This document shows, piece after piece, positions 1-10,841 of a stretch of 64,000 nucleotides of DNA. The stretch is from Brasenia schreberi (taxonomy: Eukaryota; Streptophyta; Magnoliopsida; Nymphaeales; Cabombaceae), in assembly GCA_036023115.1 (NCBI GenBank), contig JAYKKT010000040.1, positions 3,283,501 to 3,347,500 of the forward strand, read 5' to 3'. A program made the position numbers and the translations under genes. Below the pieces are notes generated by a model. That model did not search any database. It saw only the letters and a program-made list of their open reading frames with translations, and was not told where the DNA came from. Each line of letters starts with the position of its first letter. Position 1 is the first letter of the stretch.

Positions 1-418
1 GAATGTAATGATACCAGCCAATACTCGATATCTCGATTCGCATCGACTGAGATATCGGGCCAAAATAATCATAAATTGGCCTCTGTCCTACATTTAGCAT
101 ATCCATATAGGAGAATCTTAGAAGATCCTTTTAATATAATTGTTCGATTTGGTATTTGTGTTAGAAGCAGACTTAGCAAATACTTTGAAAAGAGATGAAC
201 TCCAAGTGACTTGGGCCCAACGTGTTGCAGATGGCGCCATTATTGAGCTTCATGATAGGGCTGTAAAACGGGCCACCAGTTCAGTTACATCCCACATAGC
301 TGGCGTGCTTGAGAATATATTATAGTGTAGGAAAATGAGTTTTAGTTACCGTTAGGTGAATTATATCTGGCTTTAACGAGACCCAATATCCATAGAGCCA
401 GCTCGGTTCGTTTTGCAG

Positions 419-454
419 CTCTCTCTCTCTCTCTCTCCATATATATATATATAG
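419..454. repeat. Compound microsatellite (CT)n(TA)n
   Basis: About ten CT units followed by about eight AT units. It shows the CT-then-TA order seen throughout the window. Confidence 0.9.
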
Positions 455-664
455 GATGCTTAACATATATTTCAATAAATCTCAATCATCCAATTTGAAA
501 GAAGGATGATTGATATTTGAGTTTAAGAAGTAAAAGTATGCTTTTAAATAAAAAGCATATTTTGTATTTATTAAGTGATTGGGATTTGTTTGTATATAGT
601 AACATGTAATGTTGCTGGTATAAAACATACATTCTTCCTCTCTCTCCCCCTCCTCCTCTCTCTC

Positions 665-921
665 TGCACACATAGACATGGTCAGTTCTAAACCGGTCTG
701 AAACTGAAACTAGAGACCACCTGGTTCAATTCTGGTTTCTCTTTTCAGGAAACCGGAGCCAGTGGTCCTAAACCGTCAGTTCTAGTATTTTTTTAAATTT
801 TAAGATTTAAATTTAATATTATTTACTGGTTTTGAGCGATTCTAGACTCAAACCGGAACTGCCCCGAAACCGACGTTTTCAGGTTGCATAGAAACCAAAA
901 CTAGCCATGTCTATGCACACA
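665..921. mobile_element. hAT-type MITE with perfect 8-bp target duplication
   Basis: The element spans 673-913 (241 bp). It begins TAGACATGG and ends CCATGTCTA, a perfect 9-bp inverted terminal repeat that continues imperfectly inward for about 17 bp. It is flanked on both sides by the same 8-mer, TGCACACA (665-672 and 914-921). An 8-bp target duplication is the hallmark of the hAT superfamily. The interior is rich in AACCGG-like words and has no coding capacity, so it is non-autonomous. Related copies lie near 30.7, 41.7, 44.1 and 61.4 kb. Confidence 0.85.
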
Positions 922-1687
922 AGCACACACATCCATCATGTACACAAGCGACAAGTCCTGCACTTTCTCATCTTTGGTTGCAGCTAACTCCAACCTGATC
1001 CCCATAACGTCATGTTCTTCCAAACCATGAACTGTGATTGCAAAACAAGCAGGAGATTAGTTTAGCTCTCGTCAAAAAAACAGAATTTTTGGAATGTTAG
1101 CATTGGCACCAGAGATTCCAACTCGTTTCAAACTTCAAATCTCACCTTTGTTTCATGAAATTTCAAATGAAACCGAAATCAAATCGGACCTGGAGGGAGC
1201 GTGGCTTGTTTTCGTTTCCAGGTTTTAGTGAACCAAAAACTTCGGTTTGAAACGATATTCCAAATATACTCAGGCAGCAGCAACCCGAACCAAAACTAAG
1301 CGTAGGCTGTCCACATTAATTCTTTTGGAGATTATGTATATGCGATGCATTAACAAATCAAGAGAGACACGCCATATCATGAAACAGGAAGTATGAATTG
1401 ACATGCACATGTTTCTGTAGGTCCAGTTCGTATCTCGTGTTCCCCGGTGCTTCCTCCATACATAACTCAATATTGTGACCAACACGTAACACGCAAATCC
1501 ACCCCACGAAAATGATAAGGAAATGGAATTTGATCTTTCTCTCTCACACACACACATGCATGCGCGCACGCTGCGTGCAAATAAAGAAAGAGAACTGGGA
1601 TTACTGGCATTCATCTCATAACAACTACCTAATGCATGGTCCAAGCAATGCTCAACTGAAACCAACAAGGAAGGAGAACAAAAGGAG

Positions 1688-1689
<2 letters not shown>

Positions 1690-1761
<72 letters not shown>
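1690..1761. repeat. Compound microsatellite (AT)n(AG)n
   Basis: About 22 AT units run directly into about 14 AG units. Open frames across it are repeat translations, not genes. Confidence 0.95.
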
Positions 1762-1764
<3 letters not shown>

Positions 1765-2873
1765 TGGTAAATGTGTACACCTCTATGTCTAAACATCTTT
1801 ACAGATTTCATTCATGAATCTTGAGATCAATAGTTGAGTTTTGAATTAAAAAATAACAAACACTATTGTACTTTTTGCTAAGATCTCATACTATTTTACT
1901 TCTTGCTTAAAGATTTCAAAACAATTGAACAATTTAGATCTTTAGGATGGATGAGTGTGCACGTAGATTACGGTCTCTTTCTCTTTATACAAATATATAG
2001 AGAGAAACTATCTTATATGCATAAATGTCTGGTGTATAATTGTAAAGAAACATTTCTATCATTTAATCTCTAAGAGATTTGAATTGTTTTATATTTAATA
2101 TACATTGTACATTAAATACAAAAGTACGAAAATACTTTTAATCTAAATATTCATAATTGATATGAACAATATATGTCTCTTATACATGATTATGTACTAA
2201 AAAAACATTATACATTTAAGATTCCCTCTATACATAAGCTTTGGCTTCATTCGTCTTTGTACCTCTGTTTGCCCGTATATGAAACTCACTGTTTCCGTGA
2301 CAAGATTGTCGTTTGGCTGCGATAAGTGGTGAGATGATGGTCGTCGGAAGATCCAATTTTCGGGTCAAACAGGTTTGATTTTCCTCTCGCTATCCGTCCG
2401 TTTGTCTTCTAATTCTCCGTGTCATATTCTCTATCTAAGCTGTCTTCCAGCCTTGCAGTTGGCTTATTCACCACCCGCTTGGCGGACCTACGTTATGGAC
2501 ATTTCAGGAATTTTTAAAAATGTGAACTTTTTTTTGAAATTTTACAAAATAACCGAAAATCGCCTCTTCACGAATTTTGGAAAAGAAAAGAGAGTCGTGT
2601 GTAAAATGCTAAGGTTTTAACAATCCTCCTGAAAACGTGAAAACTTCTAACCCTTTTATGTTATTAATAATGGATTTAGACTTTGGATCAGATAAAAAGA
2701 TCAGATATGAACCAATCCGTTATGGTGGACCATAATCGATCGGTTGCCAGGCCCTAATTCCTCTCTCTCTCTCGATCAAGCACACTTTCATTCGCTTTTG
2801 TTGGAGGCCCGGACCATCGGCGGCGAGTTTAGACCCTTCTTGGTTTCTCGTGCTTCAGGCTTCAGCACATATC

Positions 2874-2875
<2 letters not shown>

Positions 2876-2937
<62 letters not shown>

Positions 2938-2958
2938 ACACACACACACACACACAAT
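2876..2958. repeat. Compound microsatellite (CT)n(CA)n
   Basis: A run of about 27 CT units is followed by about nine CA units, giving a pure pyrimidine tract of over 50 bases on the + strand that could form triplex (H-) DNA. Confidence 0.95.
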
Positions 2959-4468
2959 GTATTGGGGTCTTCCTCTCTCAATCTCAAACGGGGATCAGGT
3001 TTTGATCTTGTGTACATCTTAGGTGACATGTTTTAGCTCTTTTTTGTACTGTTGGGAATTAGATCGAAAGATTGTGATCTTAATGAAAAGGTGATTTATG
3101 AACCTCCCTTAATTTTCCGAATGATTGGGTAACAGGGACATCTGCGACTCTTGTGTGGAAAAGTGGTGAATTTACAAATAGACAAAAGATGTTTCTTATA
3201 AAAAGAGAAACTAGTGCTTAAGTTGCTGGAGAAATCACGGATGAGTTAATCAGGAACAAAGATAAAAACATAATACAAACTTTTCTGATTCTCAAGCAAA
3301 GTAGCACGGAGTTTTCCTTTCTTCTGGTGCCTTTGCAGTTTGCATAGGTTGTTATAATCACATAAAGTTTTAAGTTCAATCTTTCCTTGTTGGTTGGTTG
3401 AAGACAGTTATGCCGTGGTGTGGTAAGGGATCTCAAGCCATATCATGAAGATTGAAACTGGTGTGTTAAGGTTCAAGCAGGGAATTTAGCATAGATGGGT
3501 CACGCTGGAAAATTAAATCAAATGGAGTTGACTATTGTTTATCAGGGATAAGATGAAGAATAAATCCTTTAGATGAACCTATATGTAATATGTATATATA
3601 AAAGATTGATGACTTATATAAAATTCTAAAGCTAAACTTCAATGGCTCGTAAATTGTAATTCATCATTGTGAAATCTCTATTGTGGTGCTTGTTCTTATT
3701 TTGTGTCAATATGACTGTTCTTCAACCTAACCCCCAAAAGCTAAATTGATGTCCTTTATTAATTATCGATCTAAACCTCAGTAGTCCGAACTGTCTTGTT
3801 TTATGCTTAATTTGTTTAATAAAGGATCCTAAACACAAAGCAATTGCAGCTTCTGAATTTTGACATTTGGTTTAAATAAATGAAGGCATTACCACCATCA
3901 GATACGATGAACGATAAGATTTATCTAAACCCCTTAATGATATTGTTAAATGTTTGATAGTTTGGTTATCGATTTAAAGGTTATTGGTAGCTATATTTGT
4001 ATTAAGGTATTATTTTTAATCTTAAAAGTTGATTACATGTAAAAAATAACTATATTGTAATAAGTTCTTTGTAATCGATAATTTTCTTATAAATATATAT
4101 CAGTCACACATAATGAATCTCATACAAGTGGTTTATATTTTCGCCCCCTCCACCTTAAAATTTCTAGATCCGCCACTACCAACTTCTACTCCCAAGTATG
4201 TTCATCACCCCCTTCTACTTTACCGGTCATTACTGAGATAATATATGAATATATATATATATATATATGAATGTTTTTTATGATAACAACGTGACAATGG
4301 CATTGAGAAGAGAAGTGATGAAGAAAGTAACGGAAGGTAATAGAAGACGGCAAAGGGTGGTTGAGGCGGTAGAAAATGGTAAAATGAGGGTTTGAAGATG
4401 ATACAATATTGAGTAGGTACTATATCTCTCTTTTTCTCTATACTTAAAATAAATGTGACGAAGCCTAC

Positions 4469-4545
4469 TATATATATATATAGATATAGATATATATATA
4501 TGTGTGTGTGTGTGTGTGCGCGCGCGCGCGAGTGTGAGAGAGAGA
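4469..4545. repeat. Compound (TA)(TG)(CG)(AG) repeat, Z-DNA prone
   Basis: TA units pass into nine TG units (from 4501), then six CG units (to 4530), then AG units. The stretch 4489-4530 is uninterrupted alternating pyrimidine-purine, with (TG)n and (CG)n the best known Z-DNA formers. Confidence 0.9.
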
Positions 4546-5635
4546 TGAATGAAAGAGAGAGTAAAAGGTGGTGCTAATGACTGACATAGCTTGTCTTTGA
4601 TAAAGAGCACGAGACCATGATATCTATGTGAGTCAAGTCCAAGCCCCACTTAATGAAGTAGGCCAAAACACTCTTCGTCTTCTTTTTATGTCATTCCGAT
4701 GCTTTTTATCTTTTCTTCGAGATCCAGAGACTCTGATGTATAGCCACCATTGCTCCCATTATCTTCTTGTGACAATGCATGCACCTGCATGACTCCGTCA
4801 CTGTTCCGCCATATCTGCAACTGTCTGTATACATTATTGTGGATTTGATCTATGTACTTTTGTAAGTATATATTGATGTATTATTGCTTAGGGAAAATGC
4901 ACCAGGGAGGTAATATTACTATCGGTGATTTTGCCTCTCTAATAACCAGTAGCTTGGGTCCATCACGACACTGTTTTCATAGCTCACAATAACTTTGCCT
5001 CACTCTAAAAACTGTTGATTTCTTTTGCAGCGGAGTAGTATCGTTGGGCAACGCATCGTCTAGTATGGCCTCGCCAAAGAGGTTTCACAGAGGAACGATA
5101 AACATAAAAGAAGAAGAAGAAGAAGACAGAGAGCTCTATATCTTTTTATCTTTATATATTTGCCTTCTTTCAGTATCTGTTACAGTTAGGAGAAACGACT
5201 CCCTGCTTCATTAGTTTAGTTTTTAAATGAAAACTGTTTTATTTGATTAAATTTGCTTTATTCTCTAAAGCCTTTGTATAAAGATCACGCAGCAGGAAAG
5301 GAGAACCTCCATCCATATTGCATAAAACTATTTCTTTATTCCAAAACCCAACGACACTACTCTGTTACGGAAGAAATCAACAAAAACTTCCGCCAATTAT
5401 CTCAAGATATCATTCTCTCTCTCAGAGACACATCACAATATTTAAGTGCATCAATCTCATGTAGGATACAGTCACTCAGTTTCATGTGTGTGTGAGAATC
5501 AATCACAGACAACTACAAGATAACGTTATAACAATAATTGGAGACTTGGCACACCAGGCACCATATAATCCGATACACTCACTGCCTTTCGGTCTACCAT
5601 ACCGTATAAAAGTATACATAATATTATTAATGATA

Positions 5636-6663
5636 TGTAATATTAATGTAATAATGTGTATAAACGTATGTGGTTGGCGTATAATAATAATAACTGTAAA
5701 AAAAAAAACGAAAAATAATAATAATAATAATGAAAAAAAAATAGTGTATAATAATAATAGTAATGAAAAAAATAATGTAATGACATTATTAATATTAATA
5801 TTAATAATGTCATAATCAAATGAAATAATAATATAATAATAATAATATGGTATGTAATGAAAAAATGAAAATGTAATAATAATAATAATGAAAAATAATG
5901 TAAACATATATTGTGTGAAAAATTATTATTAATGGTATTAATATTAATGATAATAATGATAATAATAATAATGTAATAATTAATAACAAGTAATAATAAT
6001 GAATACCACTAATAATAATAATAATAATAATAAATAATAATATGATACACATGTGTATCTGTGAATAATAAGTAATAATAAGAATAATAACAATAATAAC
6101 AATAATGAACAAGTAATAATAATAATAATAATAATAATAATGAAATAATAATAACTAATAAATAATAATAATAATAATAATGTAAACTATTGAATACTAA
6201 TAATAATGTATATACTAATGAATAATAAATAATAATAATGAACAACACTAATAATGAATAATATGGTGGTGAATGATGGTGTGTGTAATAATAATAATAA
6301 CTAAAATGAAATAATAATATAGTAGTAATGATAATGGTAATAATGTGAATACACAATGAAGGAATAATAATGAATAATAATAATGACATAATAGTAGTGT
6401 GATAATAATGAATAATGATATTAATAATAATTAATAATGATATTAACACACACACACATCATGTGTAATTACATGACACACACACACACACACACACACA
6501 ATAATAATGAATGAAATAATGAACAACATACAGCACTAATAATAATAATGACCATCAAAAAACACACACACACACATACATAACACACACACATGAAGGA
6601 CAGTAAATGAAACACACACACAAACATCATGACACACAAACACACACACACACACACACACAC

Positions 6664-6695
<32 letters not shown>

Positions 6696-7023
6696 ATAAA
6701 GAACAATAACATAATAATAATGTAACAATAATAAATAAGTAACAATAATAATAATATAGTAATAATAATAATAATAATAAATAATAAAAATAATATATGT
6801 ATGAAAAAAAATATAATAATAATAATAATGTATGAAATAAATAATAATAATAATAATGCACAACAATAATAATAATAATGGCTTTAATATGTAATAACAA
6901 CATATAATAATATTAATGTATAATATATGTAATATGTAATAATAATGAATAATAATAATAATAATACATACACAATGATGATTTAATATTATATAATATT
7001 AATAATAATTAATAATAATATGT
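5636..7023. repeat. Very long degenerate TAA/AAT triplet array with AC blocks
   Basis: About 1.4 kb is built almost entirely of TAA/AAT/ATG-type triplets on the + strand, broken by (AC)n blocks between about 6440 and 6662. Cytosine is nearly absent outside the AC blocks. The complementary strand reads as open frames of Tyr, Ile, Leu and His only because TAA becomes TTA/TAT/ATT; these are not proteins. The array ends about 500 bp upstream of the RING-H2 start codon. Confidence 0.9.
5780..5813. repeat. Perfect 34-bp palindrome inside the TAA array
   Basis: The sequence from 5780 to 5813 equals its own reverse complement. Outer words are ATGACATT and AATGTCAT, and the middle alternates AATATT words. 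It could extrude as a cruciform. Confidence 0.9.
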
Positions 7024-7337
7024 TACCCAATGATAAAGCCATGAATTTTTATGAAAAAATGCAACCATTCCAGCTCAATGTACCATAATAATAAAACACA
7101 CACATATTATCTATTATGAAAATTATATTATTATTATTATTGTTGTTGTTGTTTGTTGTTGTTAAATTATATTTAAATTATTATTTTACGCACTTTTTAA
7201 CAATTTAATGATAATGAAGAAAATTTTGTATCATAATTATTTTTAATGTTTTACACACGCTTTACTTTATTAATCATTAATTAATAATCAGTCATGTATC
7301 ATTGTTAACTCAAATTTAAAGTTTTTTAAAGCGAACG

Positions 7338-7380
7338 CACGTGTCCTCTTTTATCCTGGTGCACACCTGAAACTTTGACT
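7338..7380 (+). promoter_or_regulatory. G-box/ABRE and W-box in the RING-H2 promoter
   Basis: CACGTGTC at 7338-7345 contains a G-box (CACGTG) and the ABRE core ACGTG, typical bZIP/bHLH sites. TTGACT at 7375-7380 is a W-box, a WRKY site. They lie about 200 and 160 bp upstream of the ATG at 7539. Use in vivo is inferred from motif and position only. Confidence 0.5.
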
Positions 7381-7538
7381 GAGAAAAAGAATCACTAATA
7401 AAAAATGAAAATGGCAGTTTCGATATTTTACTCTAAAAAGTCTATCCTTTTCTCTCAGCGCCATCCTTATTAATCTCCCCGTCGAGACTCTTCTCTCCTC
7501 GTCTCTCTCTAGCGACCTTCTCTCTCTGTAGATCGGGG

Positions 7539-8078
7539 ATGGGTTTTCCGGTGGGCTACTCGGGGCTGCTCCTACCGAAGATCCTCATAAACGCGGTGTC
7601 ACTCTTCGGATTGGTGAGAGAGTTCATAGAGTGGATGCTTCGTCTACTGGGTCTGGCCGGGTTCCTCGAGCCAGACCCGGCCTGGCCGGATTGCTCGGAC
7701 TCGGCGTTCCCGGAATCACAATCGATGACGGCGATGCTCATCCGGGATATCCTGCCGGTGGTGAGGTTCTCCGATGTGGTGGAGGCCGGCGGGTGCGACG
7801 CTGGTGAGAGCTGCGCCGTCTGCCTCTACGAGCTGGAACCCGCAGACGAAATCCGACGGCTCTCCAACTGCCGCCACGTGTTTCACCGCGCCTGCCTTGA
7901 CCGTTGGATGGACCACGACCAGCGCACTTGCCCGCTCTGCCGCACGTGTTTCGTTGCCGATGATTTGCTTGAGGCTTTTCAGGAGCGACTCTGGGCCGCC
8001 ACCGGCGTATCCAGCTCTTTCACCGGCGAGTACTCCGGCCAGCCCCTCCTGACTTCCCACTTAGGCGTAGATCTGTAA
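7539..8078 (+). CDS. BRH1-like: RING-H2 E3 ubiquitin ligase, BRH1-like
   Basis: An intronless 179-residue protein. The N-terminus (MGFPVGYSGLLLPK) and the phrase RHVFHRACLDRWMDHDQRTC match BRH1 (brassinosteroid-responsive RING-H2) and its RHA1 relatives closely. Residues 12-44 are hydrophobic and probably anchor the protein in a membrane. The RING-H2 finger uses C92, C95, C111, H113, H116, C119, C131 and C134 in the spacing C-x2-C-x15-C-x-H-x2-H-x2-C-x11-C-x2-C, with W123 at the usual E2-contact position, so all zinc ligands are present. The family transfers ubiquitin from an E2 to substrates; Arabidopsis BRH1 transcript responds to brassinosteroid and elicitor. The start is the first ATG in the frame, follows a CT-rich leader, and matches the family N-terminus. 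The coding region is GC-rich against its AT-rich surroundings. The substrate is unknown. Confidence 0.95.
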   Translation: MGFPVGYSGLLLPKILINAVSLFGLVREFIEWMLRLLGLAGFLEPDPAWPDCSDSAFPESQSMTAMLIRDILPVVRFSDVVEAGGCDAGESCAVCLYELEPADEIRRLSNCRHVFHRACLDRWMDHDQRTCPLCRTCFVADDLLEAFQERLWAATGVSSSFTGEYSGQPLLTSHLGVDL

Positions 8079-9411
8079 ACAAGCGCCATCTTGAGGGGAA
8101 AAGTGTGTACATACAGTTTGAGCAACGAACTCAATCCATATAATTCTTTTTCTTTTGTCAATTCATTATCAACGGATCTACTACTATTACTAGCAGATGG
8201 CTTAAATTTTAGGTTAATAAATTCTTTATTTTCAGGGAAAAAAGTATTTAAAAAGCTATTAATCATGCGGTAACTATTATGGATGTTGAGGGAGATGAAA
8301 TGCCCATGCTTCAAAGCTACTGAGACAGATCTCTCTCTGTCTGCCGGATTCTAATGTATGTTCCCGGAATCTGGTGCCGAAAATGCTGGTTAAATGTTTT
8401 TGACCGCATTCCGGTGGTGACCGCAAGTGATGATGGTTCGGAATTTGATGAGGTGTGTGGGTGCACGGATCTTCTTTGCTAAATGGGGAATGATCGACTC
8501 AAGGCAAAAGTATTTAAATATAGGTGCCGGTGAAATATTTTGATTTTTAATCCTTTGTGCCCATATCTTAGGTCCAGACACATTTAGTATAAACACGCCG
8601 GACGCCGGCAGGCAAGTTTTTATCACAGAGAACTCAACAATAATAAGTAAGCTGGTTTTTATCTTTTTCATTTAACATTTTTATCATCTAGTTTCTCACA
8701 TTTCTTTTATCAAAGCTCTTTTCGTCGTCTACTCAACCCATTTTAAATGATTTCTTCTTATTTTGTTATTTATTGGTGTCACTCACAATATATTTTTGAT
8801 AACATCATTACGAATACAGTTTATTCTTATATAACACACAAATGTTAACACAAAAAGTTAAATTATCATATATACCTTCCATGAGTCAAGAGTCTTAGTT
8901 TTGAAGTAAGAATAGTATGAGATGTATTTTTAACTTAAATAAGTGAGGATTTAAAATTTAATTATAGTTACAAAAAAGTTTTATTTTCTAATGTTTCGTG
9001 AGCAAGCTTAGGTTTGGCTTGCCCAGCTTCCTGCTCATCTTAAATGAATAGATGAGACAAGTCGCGTACAAGAAACAATCTACTGAAGATGGACCACAAC
9101 GAGGCCCATCTTGTCTTGTTTGGTTCGAATTATGTCCTTCCATGAGCACATATTCTTATCAAATATTTGCACATTTTGGACAAGGTTTGAGTTGGATCTC
9201 GTGTAATAGTTAATGAGTTGTTTTACTTTTACAGTGAATAGTGTTTCTAGTTTTTGAAGTTTTATCACCAACATGTTTTGTATACATAAATGAATTTTGT
9301 CTTTTATGTAATTAAATTTATTATATTTTTTATAAGAACATTTGGGCGAGGCTGACCCATACTTGACCCTGTTATGAAAACAAAACCAATAGATGGACAT
9401 GAACGAGCAAG

Positions 9412-9413
<2 letters not shown>

Positions 9414-9464
<51 letters not shown>
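9414..9464. repeat. (AT)n microsatellite
   Basis: About 25 AT units without interruption. Confidence 0.95.
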
Positions 9465-9466
<2 letters not shown>

Positions 9467-10252
9467 AAGGCCGTACTCGTTCTCAATCAACATGGAATAG
9501 ATGTATCCATTAGTAGGGGCACAAATTTCCTGGTTATGTTCGTGCAATTTCATGATCTTATAAGAAATAGGTCAATCCAAACGTGACTCGACTTTTGTTA
9601 TGTTTCTTGGTGTGAACATAATCATGGATTTTTTGAGTTCATGTCCATGTTGGTTTTTCGTGTCAGGTGTTTTATTGACGGCAATTTCAGGCTTCTGCTT
9701 GTGTTCTTCAGCATCGTATATTTCGTGTTCATGTCAAAACAAGTCGAGCGGAACATAACCCGGTTTGAGAGGCCACGAACACAGACCTTTAGAGTCATGT
9801 TTGTAACAGTTTACATGTCATGCTTTACATTGCCATCTCAACCTTTCAATTAATCATAACTTCCTCTTTTATATCCTAATATAAAACAATAGTTTTTTGG
9901 TATTTCAAGGCTCATTATATCCATTGATTATACCTTCGCCTTTGATTATGCATTGATCATTCATCAAAAGGTGAGCCAAAACACACACACACAGATTAAA
10001 ACCTTTGACGAACCAACAAGCAATTAATGTGCCACATTACACTCAAAACCTTTTAATAAAGCTTAATACACTCAATTAATCTCTAGTAGAATTCTTGGCA
10101 CAAAATTTTATCTTCTTGAAAATGAATTATTTGCAACGTGAAAATGATAAGAAGAGAAACAAGAGTACGAAGAATTGCTCTCAATTATAGAGCGAAAAAC
10201 CATGGAGGACCTGCAACACTACAAATAATTGGACATACAAATCCGTGTAGGG

Positions 10253-10254
10253 AA

Positions 10255-10297
<43 letters not shown>

Positions 10298-10298
10298 A
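10253..10298. repeat. Compound microsatellite (TC)n(AC)n
   Basis: About 13 TC units followed by about nine AC units. Confidence 0.9.
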
Positions 10299-10785
10299 AC
10301 CCACCTATATGTGTGTACACACAAAGGGTCGCCTACATGCACGTGCATACACACACACCAACATACATGTAGTTAAAAGGAATAAATTCAAGTCTTCGCC
10401 TGTTCAAAAGAAAGATGCAAAAGCGGACTGCTTTAGCAAAGTTGGAAAGCATCGAATCGTTTGAGATACGTAGCTTTTTGTTTTCCCCTTTTACAAGAAC
10501 TTTATTAGGGCACCAAATCTTCTTCAACAAAAGCTTCCAAATTCAGGTCGTTATCTAAATCTTTTATGAAATAAATAACAGTCAATGGTGCCTTTGTGAC
10601 CAACACATGCCAAAATGACACGAACTACGTTTTGTGTTGTGCATCTTCTAGCATACAGAGGGACAAGACACCAAGACAATTAAGTTGAATAAAATTTTAA
10701 TATTTTCACAATCTGGTTTCTTATACTTTCTTACCGAAGCTTCTTTGGATAGCTTTTCTATATGTTCAAATCATCTTAAACAAAA

Positions 10786-10841
10786 ACATGTAGCCGATCC
10801 AATCTAGTATGAGAAAAGGCATAGTTGTTGTATTGTTGTTG
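10786..10841 (+). mobile_element. Au-SINE/RTE-LINE-like 3' tail
   Basis: It carries the recurring plant retroposon tail ACATGTAGCCGATCC, then a CTAGTATG word, an A-rich step, and TTGTTG repeats. The same tail recurs near 27.0, 42.0, 45.2 and (reverse strand) 63.2 kb. Just upstream is a stretch resembling the part of an RTE LINE found at 63.3-63.5 kb. Confidence 0.6.

Larger units (their letters stand above)
1..7330. other. Gene-poor intergenic region upstream of the RING-H2 gene
   Basis: I recognise no complete gene here. It holds a hAT-type MITE (673-913), several compound microsatellites, a 40-bp fragment like the end of another MITE (about 4141-4180, containing TCTAGATCCGCCACTACC), a short AAG run near 5107-5126 and the large TAA array (5636-7023). 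An open frame at 140-325 (61 codons) has fairly ordinary amino-acid composition, but I recognise no family in it and it may be chance or a transposon remnant. A 2740-3020 segment with C-rich tracts looks like leader sequence but leads to no recognisable coding exon. Confidence 0.7.

Noticed and set aside
140..325. A 61-codon plus-strand frame (VLEADLANTLKRDELQVTWA...)
   Set aside because: Protein-like composition, but no recognised family, no splice context and no supporting neighbour; not enough to call a gene.
5503..6903. Several minus-strand open frames of 69-148 codons made of Tyr, Ile, Leu and His
   Set aside because: They are translations of the TAA/AC repeat array; no start context, domain or codon bias supports them.
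7716..8060. A 114-codon minus-strand frame opposite the RING-H2 gene
   Set aside because: It is an antisense shadow of a GC-rich coding sequence without any recognisable domain.
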